Below are positions 36,390 to 46,152 of a DNA stretch of 64,000 nt, piece after piece. Under the pieces are notes generated by a model. That model did no database searches. It was not told the DNA's origin and saw only the letters and a program-made list of their open reading frames with translations. A program made the translations under genes and the position numbers. The DNA is from Atopomonas hussainii (GTDB lineage Bacteria > Pseudomonadota > Gammaproteobacteria > Pseudomonadales > Pseudomonadaceae). The stretch spans positions 1-64,000 of the forward strand of contig NZ_FOAS01000006.1 in the NCBI RefSeq assembly GCF_900109735.1, given 5' to 3'. Within the stretch, counting starts at the first letter, position 1. Every line of letters starts with the position of its first letter.

Positions 36390-36740
36390 ATGGGCATGCA
36401 CGTTAAACGGCATCCCCACGCACTGTTGATGGTCGCCTTGCTCGGGGCGGTGACCATCGGCAGTTACGGCCACGCCGAGGTGCCGGATGCACCTCGGCAG
36501 GCCGACTTAAAGCACCTGCTTAAACAAGACTGCGGCTCTTGCCACGGCACCCGCTTAACCGGCGGCCTAGGCACCCCGCTCACCCCCGAGGCGCTGGCTA
36601 ATAAGCCTGCCGAAGGGCTTATCGCGACCATTCTGCACGGCCGTCCCGGCAGCGCCATGCCCCCGTGGCAAGGCTTGCTCAGCGAAGACGAAGCCGCCTG
36701 GCTGGTCGAGCAACTGCAGCAAGGAACAGCCCTACCATGA
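36390..36740 (+). CDS. nirC: NirC, small cytochrome c
   Basis: Periplasmic monoheme cytochrome c55x of 116 residues. A signal peptide (about residues 8-29) is followed by CGSCHG and a late Met ligand in SAMPPWQG. NirC is linked with heme d1 maturation or electron transfer to NirS/NirF. The ATG at 36390 has GGAG just upstream; 36396 is an alternative. Overlaps nirF by ATGA. Confidence 0.92.
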   Translation: MGMHVKRHPHALLMVALLGAVTIGSYGHAEVPDAPRQADLKHLLKQDCGSCHGTRLTGGLGTPLTPEALANKPAEGLIATILHGRPGSAMPPWQGLLSEDEAAWLVEQLQQGTALP

Positions 36741-37963
36741 ACACCCCGAGCATTACTCAGCGTCTGTTGCGCCTCGTTACCCTAGCCAGTGCCATCGGCT
36801 TAACCGCCTGCGTCAACACGCCAACGCCGACGCACTCGCTCGGTAGTGGCGACTTTGGTGTGGTGATTGAGCGTGACCACTCCAGCGTGTTGCTGGTTAG
36901 CCAAGCACAAATGCGCAGCTTGGCGCGTATCGAAGGCTTGGGCGATTTGTCGCATGCCTCGTTGGTCTATTCGCCCGACCAGCGCTACGCCTATGTGTTT
37001 GCCCGCGATGGCGGTTTAAGCAAGCTTGATTTAATCGAGCAGCGCTTGGTCAAACGCATCATACAAGGCGGCAACAGCATCGGCGGCGCGATTAGCCAAG
37101 ACGGCCGCCTGATTGCCGTAAGCAACTACGAGCCCGGCGGCGTGAAGGTGTTTAACAGCGACACCCTAGAGCTGGTGGCCGACATTCCCGCCACCGCCCT
37201 GCCGGGGCAAAACCGCAATGCGCGCACCGTGGGCTTAGTCGATGCCCCCGGCCAACGCTTTGTGTTTAGCCTGTTTGACTCGGATGAAACCTGGCTGGCG
37301 GACTTCAGCCAAGCCAGCGCCAGCAACGACTATCAGCCGCAACTGCAGCGTTTTACCGGCATTGGCAAGCAGCCCTACGACGCCCTGCTGACCCCCGACG
37401 GCCGCTATTACATCGCCGGCCTGTTTGGTGAAGACGGCATGGCCAAGCTGGATTTATGGCACCCCGAACGCGGTATCGAACGCGTGCTCGATCACTACGG
37501 GCGCGGCGAGCAAAAGCTGCCGGTATACAAGATGCCGCACTTAGAAGGCTGGACGGTGGCTGGCGACAAAACCTTTGTGCCCGCCGTGGGCCATCACCAA
37601 GTGCTGGTGCTGGACAGCCAAAGCTGGCAGCAAAAAGGCGCCATCGACGTGCTCGGTCAGCCGGTGTTTGTTATGACGCGCCCCGATCACCGGCAAATCT
37701 GGGTCAACTTCGCGTACCCCGATAACAGCAAGGTGCAGGTGATCGACAGCGAAAGCCTAAAAGTTATCGCCACCTTAGAGCCCGGCCCTGCCGTGCTGCA
37801 TATGGAATTTGCCGCACGCGGCCATCGCGTTTGGCTATCGCTGCGCGACGGGCACGAAGTGCAAGTGTGGGACCCCTACACCCTGAAAAAGCTTGCCAGC
37901 CTGCCGGCACACAGCCCCAGCGGCATCTTCTTCAGCCATCGCGCACAACAGCTGGGCCTCTGA
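36737..37963 (+). CDS. nirF: NirF, heme d1 biosynthesis lipoprotein
   Basis: NirF is a periplasmic dehydrogenase-like propeller protein needed for heme d1 formation. The 408-residue protein begins with a signal peptide ending in a lipobox (GLTAC), so it is membrane-tethered, and continues with the d1-type beta-propeller (VFARDGGLSKLDL, ISQDGRLIAVSNYEPGGV). The start overlaps the nirC stop (ATGA); the upstream extension is another frame of nirC. Confidence 0.94.
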   Translation: MNTPSITQRLLRLVTLASAIGLTACVNTPTPTHSLGSGDFGVVIERDHSSVLLVSQAQMRSLARIEGLGDLSHASLVYSPDQRYAYVFARDGGLSKLDLIEQRLVKRIIQGGNSIGGAISQDGRLIAVSNYEPGGVKVFNSDTLELVADIPATALPGQNRNARTVGLVDAPGQRFVFSLFDSDETWLADFSQASASNDYQPQLQRFTGIGKQPYDALLTPDGRYYIAGLFGEDGMAKLDLWHPERGIERVLDHYGRGEQKLPVYKMPHLEGWTVAGDKTFVPAVGHHQVLVLDSQSWQQKGAIDVLGQPVFVMTRPDHRQIWVNFAYPDNSKVQVIDSESLKVIATLEPGPAVLHMEFAARGHRVWLSLRDGHEVQVWDPYTLKKLASLPAHSPSGIFFSHRAQQLGL

Positions 37964-37964
37964 G

Positions 37965-38474
37965 ATGGACCGCCATAGCCTGATGTGCCAACTGCTGGAT
38001 CGCTTCCAGAAAGGCCTGCCGCTGTGCGCCAAACCCTATGCGGCAATGGCCGACGAACTAGGCGTTAGCGAAGCCGAGGTACTGTCCTGCCTAGCTGGGC
38101 TTGCCGACAGCGGCGTGCTGTCGCGTATTGGCCCGGTGTTTGAGCACCGCCGCGCCGGCGCCAGCACCTTAGCCGCGTTGGCCATCGCCCCGGCTGAGCT
38201 CGACCAGGTTGCCGCGCTGGTCTCGGCGCATCCGGCGGTCAATCACAACTACGCCCGCGAGCATCGCTACAACTTATGGTTTGTGGTCACCGGCTGCGAC
38301 CGCGCGGCCATCGACAGTGCCTTGGCCGATATCGCCACGTTGGCTGGGCAAACGCCGCTGGATTTACCGATGCTGGAGTCCTTCCACATCGACCTCGCCT
38401 TTGCCCTCGACCACGCTGCCATCGCCTTAAGCCAACCCAGCCACCGTGCGGAGGTACGCGCATGCCTGCCTTAA
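37965..38474 (+). CDS. nirD: NirD, siroheme decarboxylase subunit
   Basis: One of four related Lrp/AsnC-like proteins (NirD, L, G, H) that convert siroheme to 12,18-didecarboxysiroheme in heme d1 synthesis. The 169 residues show an N-terminal helix-turn-helix-like part ([16 protein letters not shown]) and the catalytic-domain motif [20 protein letters not shown]. It starts one base after the nirF stop. The length is that of a separate NirD, not a NirDL fusion. Confidence 0.93.
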   Translation: MDRHSLMCQLLDRFQKGLPLCAKPYAAMADELGVSEAEVLSCLAGLADSGVLSRIGPVFEHRRAGASTLAALAIAPAELDQVAALVSAHPAVNHNYAREHRYNLWFVVTGCDRAAIDSALADIATLAGQTPLDLPMLESFHIDLAFALDHAAIALSQPSHRAEVRACLP

Positions 38475-38974
38475 GTACCGCACAGCAACTGCACCTGCGC
38501 AGCTTGCTCGAACAGGGCCTGCCGCTAACCAGCGAGCCCTATGCGCAGCTGGCCGAACACATTCACAGCGACAGCCACAGCGTGTTGGCCGCCGTGCAGC
38601 AGTGGCAAGACGAAGGCTTGTTTCGCCGCTTTGGTTTAGTGGTGCGCCACCACCAACTGGGCTACAAGGCCAACGCCATGCTGGTGCTGGATATTCCCGA
38701 CGACGCCGTGACCGCCGTGGGCACGCAGCTGGCCGAAGAGCCCCGCGTAACCCTGTGCTACCGCCGCCCGCGCCGTTTACCCGACTGGCCGTATAACTTG
38801 TTCTGCATGATTCATGGCCGGGCCCGTGACGAGGTCGAAGGCGAAATCGCCGCCTTGCTGGCCCGCCACCAACTGCACAGCTATCGCCACGACTGGCTGT
38901 TCTCCACCCGTGCCTATAAGCAACGCGGCGGCCACTTTGCCGCGTCACCGACACAAGGCCACGGCCATGGATAA
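38462..38974 (+). CDS. nirL: NirL, siroheme decarboxylase subunit
   Basis: Second siroheme decarboxylase subunit, 170 residues, of the L/H type with the motif [22 protein letters not shown]. It overlaps nirD by 13 bases in another frame. NirL pairs with NirD; the paralogues NirG and NirH follow. Confidence 0.92.
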   Translation: MPALSTAQQLHLRSLLEQGLPLTSEPYAQLAEHIHSDSHSVLAAVQQWQDEGLFRRFGLVVRHHQLGYKANAMLVLDIPDDAVTAVGTQLAEEPRVTLCYRRPRRLPDWPYNLFCMIHGRARDEVEGEIAALLARHQLHSYRHDWLFSTRAYKQRGGHFAASPTQGHGHG

Positions 38975-39410
38975 CGCCGCCCGCGCTTTGCTCAACCGTT
39001 TGCAACTGGGCCTGCCGTTGGTGGCAGATCCATGGGGCGCGCTGGCTAGCGAGCTAGGGCAGGAACCCGAGGCCATGCGCCAGCACGTCGCCGACTGGCT
39101 GGCCGATGGCACCCTCACCCGCTTTGGCCCCCTGTTTGATGTGGCACGCATGGACGGCGCCTTCACCTTAGCCGCCATGGCCGTGCCCGAAGAGCGCTTC
39201 GAAGCGGTACACCAGCAACTACTCACGCTACCCGAAGTGGCGCACAACTACCGCCGCGAGCACGCCTTAAACATGTGGTTTGTGCTGGCCTGCACCGACG
39301 CCGAGCAGATCGCCCCAAGCCTTAAGCACATCGAGCAAATCACCGGCCTTGCGGTGTTTAACTTCCCCAAATTGCGAGAGTTCCATGTCCAGCTCTACTT
39401 GCCCGTATGA
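38967..39410 (+). CDS. nirG: NirG, siroheme decarboxylase subunit
   Basis: Third paralogue, 147 residues, of the D/G type with [18 protein letters not shown]. The start overlaps the end of nirL by eight bases. It is slightly shorter than NirD, as usual for NirG. Confidence 0.92.
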   Translation: MDNAARALLNRLQLGLPLVADPWGALASELGQEPEAMRQHVADWLADGTLTRFGPLFDVARMDGAFTLAAMAVPEERFEAVHQQLLTLPEVAHNYRREHALNMWFVLACTDAEQIAPSLKHIEQITGLAVFNFPKLREFHVQLYLPV

Positions 39411-39918
39411 CGCCGCGCTGGCCGAGCGGCTGGTAGCCCTCAGCGAAGGCGGTCTGCCACTGGTCGCTAATCCGTGGGCGTGGCTGGCCGAGCAACTCAA
39501 GGTCAGCGAAGAGCAGGTCATCGCCCTGCTGCAAGCCATGCAACAACAAGGCGCGCTACGCCGCGTGGCGGCGGTGCCCAACCATTACCGCTTGGGGTAT
39601 CTGTTTAACGGCATGACGGTGTGGGATGTCGCCGATGAGCACGCCCATGCGCTGGGCGAGCAACTGGCCCAGCTGCCTAATGTTAGTCACTGCTATTTGC
39701 GCCCACGGCACCTGCCGCAGTGGCCCTACAACCTCTTCGCCATGCTGCACGCCAAAAGCCGTGCCGAGCTAGATAACCAACGCGCCGAACTGGCTGCCTT
39801 GCTCGGCCCCGCCTGCCAGCGCAGCGACATGCTGGTCAGCAGCCGCATCTTAAAGAAAACCGGCCTGCGCACCCGCCGTCCCGCCACATCTGAAGGAGAC
39901 TCCCATGCTGCGTCTTAG
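39385..39918 (+). CDS. nirH: NirH, siroheme decarboxylase subunit
   Basis: Fourth paralogue, 177 residues, of the L/H type with HCYLRPRHLPQWPYNLFAMLHA. The ATG at 39385 overlaps nirG by 26 bases; this frame has no later good start before conserved sequence begins. The C-terminus overlaps nirJ by 14 bases. The chain of overlaps from nirC to nirJ points to one tightly coupled operon. Confidence 0.9.
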   Translation: MSSSTCPYDAALAERLVALSEGGLPLVANPWAWLAEQLKVSEEQVIALLQAMQQQGALRRVAAVPNHYRLGYLFNGMTVWDVADEHAHALGEQLAQLPNVSHCYLRPRHLPQWPYNLFAMLHAKSRAELDNQRAELAALLGPACQRSDMLVSSRILKKTGLRTRRPATSEGDSHAAS

Positions 39919-41095
39919 CCATTACCTGCGCCAGCTGCACAGTGCTCCCAACCCGCAAAGTGCGCGCAAACCGCCGCTGATTAACCGCGACAGCCCCGTG
40001 GTGATCTGGAACCTCATCCGCCGCTGCAATCTGACCTGCCGCCACTGTTATTCAACCTCCACCGATACCGACTTCGCCGGCGAGCTATCGACCGCCGAAG
40101 CCCATGCGGTGATCGACCAGCTCAACGAGGCCGGCGTGCGGGTGCTGATTTTATCCGGCGGCGAGCCACTGCTTCGTCCGGATGTGTTCGAGCTGGCCGA
40201 TCACGCCCGCGAACTGGGTTTTTACGTGGCGTTGTCTACCAACGGCACACTGATCGACGAGGCCATCTTGCCGCGCATCGCCGCTGCGCAGTTCGACTAT
40301 GTCGGCATCAGCTTGGATGGTCTGCGCGACACCCACACCTACATGCGCCGCGACCCGACCGCCTACGACAAGAGCCTTGAGGCCGTGCGCCTGTGCCGCA
40401 GCGCAGGCATAAAAGTAGGCCTGCGCACCACGCTCAATCAGCACAACGCCAGCGAACTACCGGCGGTGCTGGATTTAATGCACGAGCTGGATGTGCAGAA
40501 GTTTTACCTCTCGCACCTCAACTACAGCGGGCGCGGCAAACACCACCGCAAACAAGACGCCCACCTGCGCATGACCCGCGAAGCGGTGGATTTACTGATT
40601 CAGCGCGCTTGGTCGGATATCTGCCACGGCCTGAATACCGAATACGTTACCGGCAATAACGACGCCGACGCCGTGCGCCTGCTCGACTGGGCCAGCCAGC
40701 ATCGCCCCGACGACTACCAACGCCTGCACGCCATGCTCACCCGCTGGGGCGGCAATGCCACGGGCTCGAGCATCGCCAACATCGACAACGTGGGCGAAGT
40801 ACACCCCGACACCTACTGGTGGCACTACAGCGTGGGCAATGTGCGCAAGCGCTCGTTCAAAGACATCTGGTTCGACCAGCCCGACGTGCTACTCACCGAA
40901 CTGCGCCGCCGCCCACGCCCGCTCGGTGGCCGTTGCGGCAGTTGCCAATGGTTGGAGGTGTGCGGCGGCAACACCCGCACCCGCGCTTGGGCGACCAGTG
41001 GCGAGCTGTGGGCCGAAGACCCCGGCTGCTACTTAACCGATGCGGAAATCGGTTTAACCGACAAGCGCATCGCCGCCGTGCAAAGCGCCACCTGA
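39905..41095 (+). CDS. nirJ: NirJ, radical SAM enzyme of heme d1 synthesis
   Basis: NirJ replaces two propionate side chains of the didecarboxysiroheme by oxo groups. The 396-residue protein has the radical SAM cysteines in CNLTCRHCY (Cys41, Cys45, Cys48), the LSGGEPLLRPD motif, and a C-terminal SPASM-like cysteine set (CGSCQWLEVCGGN and DPGCYL) for a second cluster. A GAAGGAG site precedes the start inside nirH. Confidence 0.95.
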   Translation: MLRLSHYLRQLHSAPNPQSARKPPLINRDSPVVIWNLIRRCNLTCRHCYSTSTDTDFAGELSTAEAHAVIDQLNEAGVRVLILSGGEPLLRPDVFELADHARELGFYVALSTNGTLIDEAILPRIAAAQFDYVGISLDGLRDTHTYMRRDPTAYDKSLEAVRLCRSAGIKVGLRTTLNQHNASELPAVLDLMHELDVQKFYLSHLNYSGRGKHHRKQDAHLRMTREAVDLLIQRAWSDICHGLNTEYVTGNNDADAVRLLDWASQHRPDDYQRLHAMLTRWGGNATGSSIANIDNVGEVHPDTYWWHYSVGNVRKRSFKDIWFDQPDVLLTELRRRPRPLGGRCGSCQWLEVCGGNTRTRAWATSGELWAEDPGCYLTDAEIGLTDKRIAAVQSAT

Positions 41096-41181
41096 GCCGC
41101 ACTTGATTTAACACAAGGCCGCGCGCGGGCTGACATGCGGATCATAAGCCAGCACCGTGACGCGCCGACAAGGAGCCCCCG

Positions 41182-42024
41182 ATGAACGCTGTGCCCCCGA
41201 GCTTTACCCAAGATGCGCTGCGCTATGGCGAAGTCGCCCTGATTGGCGCCGGCCCCGGCGACCCCGGCTTACTCACCCTGCGTGCTTGGCAACTGATGCA
41301 ACAAGCCGACGTGGTGGTCTATGACCGCTTGGTGAGCGCCGAAATCATGGCCATGCTGCCCAACCGCTGCGTGCGCCGCTACGTAGGCAAAGCCTGTGGC
41401 GCACACAGCCTGCCGCAAGAAGAGATCAATCAACTGCTGGTCGATTTAGCCCACGAGCAAAAGCGTGTGGTGCGCCTAAAAGGCGGCGACCCGTTTGTAT
41501 TTGGTCGCGGGGGCGAAGAGCTCGAACACCTGCTGGCCAATGGCGTGCCCTGCGTGCTGGTGCCCGGCGTTACTGCCGCCAGCGGTTGCACCACATTGGC
41601 GGGCATTCCGCTCACCCATCGCAAACTGGCGCGCAGCTGCCAATTTATTACCGGCCATCTTCAAGCCGATGGCGAACTACTGCTGCCTTGGGCGCAACTG
41701 GCCGCACCGGAGCAAACCTTAGTCTTCTATATGGGCTTAGGCAGCCTGCCGATTATTCGTCGCCAGCTGGTCGAGCACGGCCTGAGCGCCACCACCCCCG
41801 CAGCGCTGATCAGCCACGGCTGTAGCGAACGCCAACAAGTGCTGCGCGCCACCCTCGACACCTTGCCGCAGCTGGCTGCCGATGCGCAGTTAAAACCGCC
41901 CACCTTGATTGTGATTGGTGCCGTGGTCGGTCTGTTTGAACAGGCCGACGTACAGCACCCCGGGCGCATTCGCGCCGCAGAACCTGAATTTATTGCCGTA
42001 GGAGCCAGCTCATGCAGCGCTTAA
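41182..42024 (+). CDS. nirE: NirE, uroporphyrinogen III C-methyltransferase
   Basis: SAM-dependent methyltransferase of 280 residues making precorrin-2, the entry to siroheme and heme d1. Family motifs are GAGPGDPGLLTLRA, VVVYDRLVS, RLKGGDPFVFGRGGEE and PGVTAASGCTTLAGIPLTHR. It is a stand-alone SUMT without the CysG-type oxidase/chelatase domain. It lies 86 bases after nirJ with an AAGGAG site, and overlaps nirN by 13 bases. Confidence 0.95.
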   Translation: MNAVPPSFTQDALRYGEVALIGAGPGDPGLLTLRAWQLMQQADVVVYDRLVSAEIMAMLPNRCVRRYVGKACGAHSLPQEEINQLLVDLAHEQKRVVRLKGGDPFVFGRGGEELEHLLANGVPCVLVPGVTAASGCTTLAGIPLTHRKLARSCQFITGHLQADGELLLPWAQLAAPEQTLVFYMGLGSLPIIRRQLVEHGLSATTPAALISHGCSERQQVLRATLDTLPQLAADAQLKPPTLIVIGAVVGLFEQADVQHPGRIRAAEPEFIAVGASSCSA

Positions 42025-43496
42025 GCCTACTGGCCGCGGTTTTACTGCCTCTGGTAGCCCATGCCGAAAGCCCAAAGGTAGACGCCGAGGCGCTGTATCA
42101 GCAGCACTGCCAAAGCTGTCACGCCCCAGGCCGCTTAGGTGCGCAAGGCCCTGCCTTGCTGCCAGAAAGCCTCGCGCGCTTACCGCAAAAAGCTGCCGTG
42201 CAGGTGATTCGCGATGGCCGTCCAGCCACGCAAATGCCGGCCTTTGCCGAGCAGCTTTCCAGCACGCAAATCGACCAGCTGGCCGCTTACTTATATCAAC
42301 CGCCCGCCGAGCCGCCGCACTGGGACAAAGCCGCCATCCGCGCCAGTCATACCGTCTTCACCCCGCGTGCCGAGCTACCCGCTAAGCCAGTGTTTAAAGC
42401 CGACCCGCTGAACCTGTTCGTGGTGGTGGAAAGCGGTAATCACCATATCAATATCCTCGATGGTGACCGCTTCGAGGTGATCACCCGCTTCCCCACTCAC
42501 TACGCCCTGCATGGCGGGCCAAAATTCTCCCCCGATGGGCGCTTTGTGTTCTGGGCTTCGCGCGATGGCTGGGTGACGCAATACGACCTGTGGAACTTAA
42601 AACCCGTGGCACAAATTCGCGCGGGCATTAACACCCGCAATATCGCCAGCAGCCAAGATGGCCGCTACCTGATGGTGGCCAACTACCTGCCCAACTCGCT
42701 GGTGGTGCTCAACGCCGAAGACTTAAGCCTAAATCGCATCATCGAGGTCAAAGACCAACAAGGCACCCCGTCGCGGGTTAGCGCTGTGTACACCGCCCCG
42801 CCGCGCAATAGCTTTATTGCCGCGCTAAAAGACGTCGAAGAAATCTGGGAAATCCCCTACGACCAAACCGATATGCCGCTGCGACGCATCCGCGCCGGCG
42901 ATTACTTAGACGACTTCTCGTTCGACCCCGACTATCGCCATCTGCTGGCCACCTCGCGCGACAGCCATGGCGGTCAAGTGATCGACCTCGACGCCGGCAA
43001 AGTGATCAAAAAGATCCCCCTCAAAGGCATGCCACACTTGGGCTCGGGCATCACGTGGCAGTGGCAAGGCCGCCCCGTGATGGCCACCCCGAATATCCAG
43101 CAAGGCCAGCTGTCGGTCATCGCGTTGGATAACTGGCAGATCATCAAAGAAATCCCCACCGAGGGCCCGGGCTTCTTCCTGCGCAGTCACGCCAATAGCC
43201 CCTACGCATGGACCGATGTTTTCTTCGGCCCCAACCAAGAAGTGGTGCAGGTGATCGACAAAGCCAACCTAAGCGTGGCGAAAACCCTGCGCCCCATGCC
43301 GGGCAAAAACGCCGCGCACGTCGAGTTCGACCGCTACGGCAAACACGTGCTGCTGAGTGTGTGGGACAAAGACGGCGCGCTGATCATCTACAACGCCGAC
43401 ACGCTGGAAGAAATCAAACGCCTGCCGATGAACAAACCCTCCGGCAAGTACAACGTGTTCAACAAAATCAACTATGCCGAAGGCACCTCGCACTAA
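42012..43496 (+). CDS. nirN: NirN, dihydro-heme d1 dehydrogenase
   Basis: A periplasmic cytochrome cd1-like protein of 494 residues that introduces the last double bond of heme d1 and hands it to NirS. The signal peptide (MQRLSLLAAVLLPLVAHA) is followed by a cytochrome c domain with CQSCHAPG. A d1-type propeller resembling NirS follows and ends in GKYNVFNKINYAEGTSH. It overlaps nirE at its start and the next small gene at its end. Confidence 0.95.
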   Translation: MQRLSLLAAVLLPLVAHAESPKVDAEALYQQHCQSCHAPGRLGAQGPALLPESLARLPQKAAVQVIRDGRPATQMPAFAEQLSSTQIDQLAAYLYQPPAEPPHWDKAAIRASHTVFTPRAELPAKPVFKADPLNLFVVVESGNHHINILDGDRFEVITRFPTHYALHGGPKFSPDGRFVFWASRDGWVTQYDLWNLKPVAQIRAGINTRNIASSQDGRYLMVANYLPNSLVVLNAEDLSLNRIIEVKDQQGTPSRVSAVYTAPPRNSFIAALKDVEEIWEIPYDQTDMPLRRIRAGDYLDDFSFDPDYRHLLATSRDSHGGQVIDLDAGKVIKKIPLKGMPHLGSGITWQWQGRPVMATPNIQQGQLSVIALDNWQIIKEIPTEGPGFFLRSHANSPYAWTDVFFGPNQEVVQVIDKANLSVAKTLRPMPGKNAAHVEFDRYGKHVLLSVWDKDGALIIYNADTLEEIKRLPMNKPSGKYNVFNKINYAEGTSH

Positions 43497-43983
43497 GCTA
43501 AGCCAGCACAGGGCCGCGCTGCTCGGCGCCGTCCTGCTGCTGGCCGCAACGAGTGCTAGCGCCGCCTGCCCCAATCCCGCCCTGCCCGTGTTAGAGCACG
43601 CCGGCGCCGTGTACCTACAAAGTAAACCCGGCTACTTAGTGCTCTGCGATGGACAAACAACCCGCGAACACCCACTGCAAAACCGCGACGCCAGCCAAAG
43701 CACACGCTACATAAATGGCCATTGGCACTTCAGCAACCGTACAAGTTTTGTGGTGCTGATCAGCGCCATCAATGAAGTTTGGGAACTCAGCTACAACCCG
43801 CGCACCCCGGACATCCCCAGCGGCAAAATCCACGACTTCCAATACCGCGAAGGCGCATTCATCCCCGGCTACCTAAACCCACAACGCGGCCGCCTAACGC
43901 ACCCCGCGCCCACGCAAGCACAAGCAGAGCTCACCGAGCCTGTGGCTCGACTACGCCAGCCAGCGCCGCTTCTATCATCTTGA
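43474..43983 (+). CDS. Small exported protein resembling one heme-d1-propeller segment
   Basis: A 169-residue protein with a signal peptide (cleavage near TSASA-AC). Its middle part (SFVVLISAINEVWELSYNP...GKIHDFQYREGAFIPGYLNPQR) resembles the strand pattern VWEI-Y-P seen in NirN and NirS propellers, but far too short for a whole propeller. It has no heme-binding CxxCH. The start lies inside the nirN end (23-base overlap), so it is the last gene of the nir operon. It may be a helper protein for heme d1 handling or a remnant of a duplicated nirN; the Pro-rich C-terminal ~40 residues may reflect a shifted frame. Confidence 0.65.
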   Translation: MPKAPRTKLSQHRAALLGAVLLLAATSASAACPNPALPVLEHAGAVYLQSKPGYLVLCDGQTTREHPLQNRDASQSTRYINGHWHFSNRTSFVVLISAINEVWELSYNPRTPDIPSGKIHDFQYREGAFIPGYLNPQRGRLTHPAPTQAQAELTEPVARLRQPAPLLSS

Positions 43984-44102
43984 TGTGCGGAAACTGATAC
44001 CCGCCTCCGCCACCCCGCGCTAATCGCTTTGCAGCCCAGCGCTCGACACTTGCTGATAAACTGGCCGCCCTGCTTAACCCGCACCGCACAAAGATCGTCT
44101 GC

Positions 44103-45101
44103 ATGTCGTTAGAAAACACCGCCACCACCCCCACACTATCGCGCCGCTTCTGCGTGGCGCCGATGATGGATTTGACCGACCGTCATTGCCGCTATTTTTT
44201 GCGCCAGCTCTCGCAGCATGCCTTGCTGTATACCGAGATGGTCACCACCGGGGCCTTGTTGCATGGCGATACCGAGCGTTTTCTGCGTTATCACGCCGAT
44301 GAGCACCCGCTAGCCATTCAGCTGGGCGGTAGCAACCCTGCTGACTTAGCCGCCTGTGCCAAGCTGGCTGAGGCTGCCGGTTATGCCGAAGTGAACTTAA
44401 ACGTCGGCTGCCCTAGCGATCGGGTGCAGAACAACATGATCGGCGCATGCTTGATGGCACACCCGCAGCTGGTTGCCGACTGTGTGAAAGCCATGCGCGA
44501 TGCGGTGCAAACGCCGGTCACAGTTAAGCACCGCATTGGCATCAATGGCCGCGAGAGCTATGCCGAGCTGTGCGATTTTGTCGGCAGCATTGCTGACGCC
44601 GGCTGCGAAACCTTTATCGCCCATGCCCGCATCGCCATTCTTGAGGGCCTATCGCCAAAAGAGAACCGCGAAATTCCGCCGCTGAAATACGACTTGGTGT
44701 ATCAACTCAAGCGCGATTTCCCGGCCCTTGAGATCATCATTAATGGCGGCATTAAAACCCTCGCCGAGTGCCAAGCGCACCTGCAGCACTGCGACGGGGT
44801 GATGCTCGGCCGCGAGGCCTACCATAACGCCTACCTGCTGGCCGAAGTGGACGCCGCACTGTTTGACGCCCAGCACCCTGCGCCGACGCGCGAGCAAGCC
44901 TTGCGCGCCCTGCGCCCGTATCTTGAGCAGCATTTGGCCGAAGGTGGCGCGCTGCACCACGTCACGCGGCATGTGCTTGGGCTGGCGCAAGGTTTTCCCG
45001 GTGCGCGGCAATTCCGCCAACTGTTGTCGACAAACGTGCATAAAGCTGCCGACCCACTGGGCCTGTTCGATCAAGCCTGTGCCTTGCTGGAAGGCCGCTA
45101 A
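44103..45101 (+). CDS. dusA: tRNA-dihydrouridine synthase A
   Basis: FMN enzyme of 332 residues reducing uridines 20/20a in the tRNA D-loop. The signatures RRFCVAPMMDLTDRHCRYF, EVNLNVGCPSDRVQ (with the catalytic Cys) and KHRIGIN are present. Length is normal for DusA. It lies before tal, the same order as in P. aeruginosa. Confidence 0.95.
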   Translation: MSLENTATTPTLSRRFCVAPMMDLTDRHCRYFLRQLSQHALLYTEMVTTGALLHGDTERFLRYHADEHPLAIQLGGSNPADLAACAKLAEAAGYAEVNLNVGCPSDRVQNNMIGACLMAHPQLVADCVKAMRDAVQTPVTVKHRIGINGRESYAELCDFVGSIADAGCETFIAHARIAILEGLSPKENREIPPLKYDLVYQLKRDFPALEIIINGGIKTLAECQAHLQHCDGVMLGREAYHNAYLLAEVDAALFDAQHPAPTREQALRALRPYLEQHLAEGGALHHVTRHVLGLAQGFPGARQFRQLLSTNVHKAADPLGLFDQACALLEGR

Positions 45102-45224
45102 ACCCTGAATCTGGCCTAAAAAGCGGCGCTAACACCACGATTTATCAGGTTTTTCTGCGTCACGATTGTCTTGTTCATGGCGCATCCGTTATGGTCGAGC
45201 AAAGACCAACAACAAGGCCGTTGT

Positions 45225-46142
45225 ATGACCAGCAAGCTCGACCAATTACGTGCCATGACCACGGTTGTGGCCGATACCGGCGACCTCGACGCCATTGCCA
45301 AACTCACCCCTGTCGATGCCACCACCAATCCGTCGTTATTGCTCAAGGCCGCGCAGCTGCCGCGCTATGCGCAAGCCTTAGCCGAGGCACGCAGCCAAGC
45401 TGGCGGCGATGTCGCCAAAGCGTGCGATCTATTTGCGGTGCGCGTGGGTGAAGAGATTCTGCGTCTGATTCCCGGCCGCGTATCGACCGAAGTGGATGCG
45501 CGCCTGTCGTTTGCTAGCGAAGCAACCTACGCCAAAGCGATGAACTTGGTTGAGCTGTATAACCAGCGCGGCATTGGTACCGAGCGCCTACTGATCAAGA
45601 TCGCCTCCACGTGGGAAGGCATCAAAGCCGCCGAGCGCTTAGAAAAAGCCGGCGTGCAGTGCAACCTCACCCTGCTGTTTGCCTTTGCCCAAGCCAGCGC
45701 CTGTGCCGATGCCGGGGTGACGTTAATTTCACCGTTCGTGGGGCGCATTTACGATTGGTATAAACAGCAAACCGGCATTGACTATCAAGGCAGTGAAGAC
45801 CCCGGTGTGCAGTCGGTCAGCCGTATTTATCGCTACTACAAGCAAAACGGCTACAACACCGTGGTGATGGGCGCGAGCTTCCGTAACACCGGGCAGATCG
45901 AGGCGCTAGCCGGTTGCGACCGCCTGACCATTAGCCCAGCATTGTTAGAGTCTTTGGCTGCTGATCAAGGCTCGCTGACTCAGCAACTGCAGGCCGGGCA
46001 AGCTGGCGAGGCGCGCCAAGTGCTGGATGAAAACGCCTTCCGCTGGGCACTGAATGAAGATGCCATGGCTACCGAGAAGCTTGCCGAAGGCATTCGCTTA
46101 TTCGCCGCCGACCAGCTAAAACTAGAGGCGCTGCTGGCCTGA
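45225..46142 (+). CDS. tal: Transaldolase
   Basis: Pentose-phosphate pathway enzyme of 305 residues, TalB type. The Schiff-base lysine is in [12 protein letters not shown]. Conserved [14 protein letters not shown] and the phosphate-binding [19 protein letters not shown] follow. The start at MTSKLDQLR matches the family; an upstream ATG (45171) lacks conserved sequence. Its terminator is interrupted by a small mobile element. Confidence 0.96.
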   Translation: MTSKLDQLRAMTTVVADTGDLDAIAKLTPVDATTNPSLLLKAAQLPRYAQALAEARSQAGGDVAKACDLFAVRVGEEILRLIPGRVSTEVDARLSFASEATYAKAMNLVELYNQRGIGTERLLIKIASTWEGIKAAERLEKAGVQCNLTLLFAFAQASACADAGVTLISPFVGRIYDWYKQQTGIDYQGSEDPGVQSVSRIYRYYKQNGYNTVVMGASFRNTGQIEALAGCDRLTISPALLESLAADQGSLTQQLQAGQAGEARQVLDENAFRWALNEDAMATEKLAEGIRLFAADQLKLEALLA

Positions 46143-46152
46143 TAACCGGCAT

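Noticed and set aside
43984-44102. tRNA or other RNA gene between the nir operon and dusA
   Set aside because: No cloverleaf or CCA-type acceptor stem is visible; the stretch is only about 120 bases of plain leader.
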